Source: Sphingomonas aliaeris
GTDB lineage: Bacteria; Pseudomonadota; Alphaproteobacteria; Sphingomonadales; Sphingomonadaceae
Direction of reading: 5' to 3'
Length of the DNA stretch: 64,000 nt
Assembly (NCBI RefSeq): GCF_016743815.1
Contig: NZ_CP061035.1
Span: 1,986,501 to 2,050,500 of the forward strand
Shown here: piece by piece, positions 60,397 to 64,000 of the stretch
Numbering within the stretch: the first letter of the stretch is position 1
Layout of the letters: each line of letters starts with the position of its first letter
Program-made: the position numbers and the translations under genes
The notes under the pieces: generated by a model
Told to the model about the DNA's origin: nothing
Databases searched by the model: none
The model's input: the letters and a program-made list of their open reading frames with translations, nothing else

Positions 60397-61307
60397 GACG
60401 ATTGCGTACGAAGCACTCGCCACAGCACGCCGGGCGCGGCCAGCACCGGATGCCGCTCGCGCCACGGGGTAAGCGCGACGTCGACGCCGGTATGACGCTG
60501 GACCTTCCACAGACCGTACCGCGCCGCGCCTTCGAACGTGAAGGTCGCCTTGATCAGCCGAGCGATGTTGAGCGCCTTGCCCAGCCGGACGCGCGAGATC
60601 CACGCGGCGGTCAGCGCTTCATAGGGCGCGAAGGCGATGAACGGCGCGACCGAATCGGCATCAGCGGAAAATGCGATTCCACCCGCTTCCCAGGCAATAC
60701 CCAACAGCGCATCATATCTCGCCGGATCGTAGACGAGGATCTGCTTCTCGCGACCGGGGGGTTCGACCCGCATCTCGGCGCGATAGGTTTCCCGGAACAA
60801 GGCGAGCCAATAGTTGGCCGGGCGTCCCCGTTCGGGACCGAGGACGGCCGCAAAGCTTGCCGCCGTGATCGCGGCATCAGCGATCGCGCGCTTGACCCGA
60901 CGTTCGACCAGCGGGTCGCTTGCCGACAGCAAAGCGGATGGTTGAACGAAGCGAGTCCAGATGGTCGTGTCAACAAACGATCCGCGCGTGGCCTGTTCGA
61001 ACGTAGCGAGCGGCATCGTCGCGACTTTTGCGCGCAGGATCTTTCCGCCAACTTCGACTTCGTGGAAACTCACGTCGGGCCAAAGCCAGCGCATACCGGC
61101 GCGACGGAGAAGCGTTCCCTTGGCATTCTCCGTCAGCACGTAGAAGTCGAGCACACCTTCCAGATCGCCGGTTCGCAGCGACGAGCCGTAAAAGAGCACA
61201 GCGATGCCGCCAAGCCGGGCGTTCACGGCATCGGCGACGGCGCGGATCTCCGGTCCGACTGGTGCGGCGAGTTCGCGGTCGATGAACCGCGCGAGACGTT
61301 CGCTCAC
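60393..61307 (-). CDS. Nucleotidyltransferase-fold protein of a lipid-headgroup cluster
   Basis: The 304-residue protein contains AVLFYGSSLRTGDLEGVLDFYVL, the G-S and D-x-x-D/F pattern of the polymerase-beta nucleotidyltransferase fold, resembling Tam41-type CTP:phosphatidate cytidylyltransferases in plan. The remaining part is helical with many aromatic residues (YWLALFRETYRAEMRV). It overlaps the lipid kinase gene (start) and the MobA-like gene (end), which supports a shared role in lipid headgroup transfer. No experimental function is assigned from sequence alone. Confidence 0.7.
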   Translation of the reverse strand: MSERLARFIDRELAAPVGPEIRAVADAVNARLGGIAVLFYGSSLRTGDLEGVLDFYVLTENAKGTLLRRAGMRWLWPDVSFHEVEVGGKILRAKVATMPLATFEQATRGSFVDTTIWTRFVQPSALLSASDPLVERRVKRAIADAAITAASFAAVLGPERGRPANYWLALFRETYRAEMRVEPPGREKQILVYDPARYDALLGIAWEAGGIAFSADADSVAPFIAFAPYEALTAAWISRVRLGKALNIARLIKATFTFEGAARYGLWKVQRHTGVDVALTPWRERHPVLAAPGVLWRVLRTQSS

Positions 61308-62353
61308 GGGACGACGAACCGCATCGGAACGCCCTGCCGAAGCGTCAGATCACCGCCCTCGAACGTTTCGCCGTCGAGAATGAAATCACCGTTCAGGGAC
61401 AGGTCGATCCGTTCGGCGTCGGAGCGATGATAGCCGGCCTGACCCAGCCATTTCGGCTGTCCGCCGCCCAGGAGAGCAGGCAATGCCGACAGGATGCATC
61501 GCGGCGAGCCTTCGATCCGCAGCATCTTGAAGCCCGAGCGTGGCTGCCCGAAGGGGCGCACCTTCAGTGGCATGTGCACGAGCGTCGACCCGAGCAGCAT
61601 ATATTGCGCGGCGTCGATGGGTGCAGCGCCGGCCATTGCGAGTTGCATCGGCTCGCCGCGCTTCCAGCTATTGTCGCGTCCGCCAAACAGCGTCTGGGCG
61701 ACTGCGCCCGCGATCGAAAGCGCGACGGCCAAACCGTTGAATGCACCGAAACGATGTGTCGTCTGCGCCAGAGCGGTCGCACGGACGAAGGCACCGGCGC
61801 CGAAGATGAAGCCGCGCATTTCCGGCTGGGCGGCGTTCGGGCGCCAGACCTCGATCGGCGCGCGTTCCTTGATCCCTCCGAAGCGGATCGCTTCGACAGC
61901 ATCCTTTGCCGTCCAATGCTTCGGGATACCGAGATCGAGGGCCAGTGCGTTCGTCTTTCCCGACGGCACGATGGCGATGCGAGGGAAGACGCCGGAATAG
62001 TGACGCGTTGCAATCGACATGACATCGCGAACCGTTCCGTCACCGCCGTCGATGATCAGCGCATTGACGCCCGCCGCCGCGAAAGCAGCCAGCGCGGCGT
62101 CCAGCTCGTCGAACGACTTAGGCGTGGCATGCTCGCAGCCTTCGAGCGCGGTCGGCATCGCACGCAGTGAGTTGTGACGCGCGCGCGCATTGTGGATGAT
62201 TCCGATGCGGGTCTCCGCATCTGCAGGCGTGGCGATACGCAGCGGCGCGGGCCAGGGGCGACCCACCTCACGCTTTAGCGTATCTCCCGAGACCGGAGAA
62301 ACCGGACGGACCGCTGGGCGGGATGCGCCGAACGGACGTGGATCGAATTTCAA
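61304..62353 (-). CDS. Diacylglycerol/ceramide kinase-like lipid kinase
   Basis: The 349-residue product has the DAGK catalytic signature LIIDGGDGTVRDVMS and IAIVPSGKTNALALDLG, as in YegS, LCB5 and bacterial ceramide kinases. A TTG at 62353 is the apparent start and the first 45 residues are basic and proline-rich. Overlap with the downstream nucleotidyltransferase gene suggests co-translation. In a sphingolipid-making host a ceramide kinase role is plausible; a diacylglycerol or undecaprenol-type substrate cannot be excluded. Confidence 0.85.
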   Translation of the reverse strand: MKFDPRPFGASRPAVRPVSPVSGDTLKREVGRPWPAPLRIATPADAETRIGIIHNARARHNSLRAMPTALEGCEHATPKSFDELDAALAAFAAAGVNALIIDGGDGTVRDVMSIATRHYSGVFPRIAIVPSGKTNALALDLGIPKHWTAKDAVEAIRFGGIKERAPIEVWRPNAAQPEMRGFIFGAGAFVRATALAQTTHRFGAFNGLAVALSIAGAVAQTLFGGRDNSWKRGEPMQLAMAGAAPIDAAQYMLLGSTLVHMPLKVRPFGQPRSGFKMLRIEGSPRCILSALPALLGGGQPKWLGQAGYHRSDAERIDLSLNGDFILDGETFEGGDLTLRQGVPMRFVVP

Positions 62354-62547
62354 TTACGCATCTTTCAATATGTCACAGAACCGTAACGGCTCCGTCTCAT
62401 TTTGGTTGCGTAACGCTCCCGAAACTCAACGTTGCCGGGAGCCGATCCCGATTTATGCTTATTGATGAAAGATATAAGTCAATTCGATGACCATGGAAGG
62501 CCGCTACAAGGCATTTCATGGGCAAATTTTCGGGCTATGGCGGTGAC

Positions 62548-63975
62548 ATGGAAGCTTCGAACGATCGACGTCCGCCCTTGCCTGTGGCCCGCTTGTGGCC
62601 GTGGCTCGTCGCGCTTGCTGCCGTCCTGATCGCATTCCTGTCGCTTGGGCATCTGTGGTGGATACCCGCGCAAGCGGCGTTGAACGTCAACGAGGGCTGG
62701 AACGCCGGGCAAGCAGTAAGAGCATTGGGCGCGGGGCCGCTCTATCCCGATCCGAATGCGTTGATCGCTAACAACTATCCGCCGCTGTCTTTCTTCGTCG
62801 TCGGCGCGATCGGATGGTTGTCGGGCGACATGATCATCGCGGGACGTATTGTCGCGTTACTTGCGCAGATCGCCAACGGCATGGCGGTGTTCTTGATCGT
62901 CCGACGCCTTTCCGATCGGAATTGGGCGATGTTGGGCGCGATGATCTTCGCCGCCTATTCGGTCACGCTGCTGCGGAATTACGTCGCGATCAACGATCCG
63001 CAGTGGCTGGGACAGGCTGCGATGAGTTGGGCCGTGGTGATGCTGATGCCGCGGAATGGGGGCGAGCGCATCTCCGTCGGGGCGACTATTGCCGCAGCGG
63101 CGATGGTCGTGGCGGGGGTGCTGGTCAAACACAATCTGGTCGCATTTCCCGCGGCTATCACCGTCTGGCTCTGGTTCCACGACCGACGTGCGCTACAGAT
63201 CTGGATCGTGACGGGTCTGGTGATTGGTGGTGCCGCGATCGCTACGGTGTTCGCGATCTGGGGCGTGACGATCTTCACCGACGTGCTGTCGCCGGCACGG
63301 AGCTATTCGGTCGCGCGAATGGCGGCGAAAGGCGGTCCGCTGCTGCTCCTCATGCTGCCGGTCGTGCTGGCTATCCGGCCTATCGCCTCCGCTTGGAAGC
63401 GCGATGGACGGTTGGCGTTGCCAATATTGCTGCTGGCGATATCGGTGCCGCTGGGGATCGTGCAGCGATCGGGCTCAGGCGTGGACGTCAACGCCTTTTT
63501 CGAGGCCATCGTGGCATTGTCGATCGCGGTGCCGGTCGGTTGCGCTCTCCGGTCGCGGGTGCCGTATCACTGGCTCGGTCTGGCCGCCCTCCCCGCTTTG
63601 TGTCTGGTCCCCGTCGCCGCTGCGAAGACGGTCGCCGATCTGACCGGACGGGAGGAAGCCGTTCGAGACGCGCGGCCGTTCATCGCGGCGATCGCCAAAG
63701 CGCGCGGGCCGGTGGCGTGCGACGATCAGGCGATCTGCTATTGGGCGGGACGACAGAGCGCCATCGACTTCTTCTCGGTCAAGCAGCGCCTGCTGCAAAA
63801 GGAAGCGGCAGCGCTGGTGCCCACGCTGGCGCGCAGCCACTTTGCCTTGATCCAGATGCGCAGCGAAAATCCGGGTTGGCAGGAGAATTTGCTCATCCCG
63901 ACGATCCGCGCGCATTACCGCACGGTCTTCATTGCGAACAGCAACGAGTTACTGGTGCCGAAACCTCAAGGATAG
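62548..63975 (+). CDS. Multi-helix membrane glycosyltransferase (ArnT/PMT-like plan)
   Basis: The 475-residue protein has about eleven membrane helices and, after the first, an acidic loop ALNVNEGWNAGQAVRALG followed by IANNYPPLSFFVVGAIG. This is the loop arrangement of GT-C (PMT/ArnT-like) glycosyltransferases that use polyprenyl-linked sugars; the catalytic acid would be the Glu of NEGWN. The C-terminus is a periplasmic domain. Acceptor unknown. ATG 62548 is chosen; an ATG at 62518 adds ten residues. It is divergent from the lipid kinase cluster. Confidence 0.82.
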   Translation: MEASNDRRPPLPVARLWPWLVALAAVLIAFLSLGHLWWIPAQAALNVNEGWNAGQAVRALGAGPLYPDPNALIANNYPPLSFFVVGAIGWLSGDMIIAGRIVALLAQIANGMAVFLIVRRLSDRNWAMLGAMIFAAYSVTLLRNYVAINDPQWLGQAAMSWAVVMLMPRNGGERISVGATIAAAAMVVAGVLVKHNLVAFPAAITVWLWFHDRRALQIWIVTGLVIGGAAIATVFAIWGVTIFTDVLSPARSYSVARMAAKGGPLLLLMLPVVLAIRPIASAWKRDGRLALPILLLAISVPLGIVQRSGSGVDVNAFFEAIVALSIAVPVGCALRSRVPYHWLGLAALPALCLVPVAAAKTVADLTGREEAVRDARPFIAAIAKARGPVACDDQAICYWAGRQSAIDFFSVKQRLLQKEAAALVPTLARSHFALIQMRSENPGWQENLLIPTIRAHYRTVFIANSNELLVPKPQG

Positions 63976-64000
63976 AGCGTGGCGACCCTTTCCAAACGAT

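Overview
The window is chromosomal DNA of a GC-rich alphaproteobacterium, most likely a Sphingomonas-type sphingomonad. The reasons are the order lptD-surA-pdxA-ksgA, the chvI-chvG-hprK-rapZ-EIIA-HPr block with a short HPr kinase, a lipid-kinase/nucleotidyltransferase cluster resembling the Caulobacter ceramide phosphoglycerate genes, and palindromic intergenic repeats of types common in sphingomonads. All identifications come from reading the translated sequence; no database search was possible.

Layout. 1-6.2 kb: purM-purN and two coupled small genes, then a minus-strand set (GNAT, ndk, holC, pepA). 6.3-11.9 kb: outer-membrane biogenesis genes lptD and surA, then pdxA and ksgA. 11.97-13.13 kb: an IS110-family element inserted in a palindromic repeat, with a readable bridge-RNA region upstream of its transposase. 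13.2-18.4 kb: TPR protein, rsmB, guaB, pckA. 18.6-22.9 kb: ChvI/ChvG two-component genes coupled to hprK, rapZ, EIIA and HPr, a regulatory phosphotransferase cascade without a sugar permease. 23-42 kb: housekeeping and accessory genes (TrmH-type methyltransferase, ATPase, rmuC, fhs, smpB, a chemoreceptor, dapA, slt, greB, doxX, NYN-LOTUS protein, two M28 peptidases, acyP, ettA, a repeat-rich lipoprotein), then tRNA-Pro(UGG).

42.31-57.35 kb is an integrated element bounded by a 19-bp direct repeat of the tRNA-Pro 3' end, with a tyrosine integrase at its right end. Its left part carries cargo: a nucleotidyltransferase-DUF262 pair of lower GC, a serine recombinase, a membrane protein and an Abi-alpha-like protein. 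Its right part is a leftward head-and-packaging operon: terminase, portal, scaffold candidate, major capsid, connector proteins, minor head protein, small proteins and a HAD phosphatase. I find no tail, lysis, replication or repressor gene, so it resembles a capsid-forming satellite or a trimmed prophage.

57.5-64 kb: a NUDIX domain fused in frame to a PhoU-like DUF47 domain, a Pit phosphate permease, the three overlapping lipid-headgroup genes, and a membrane glycosyltransferase.

Several reading frames are broken: lptD, chvG, the two element defence-like genes and the HAD gene by single-base shifts, and one M28 peptidase by an in-frame stop. Two of the element frameshifts lie in A-runs, so sequencing error must be weighed against real decay.
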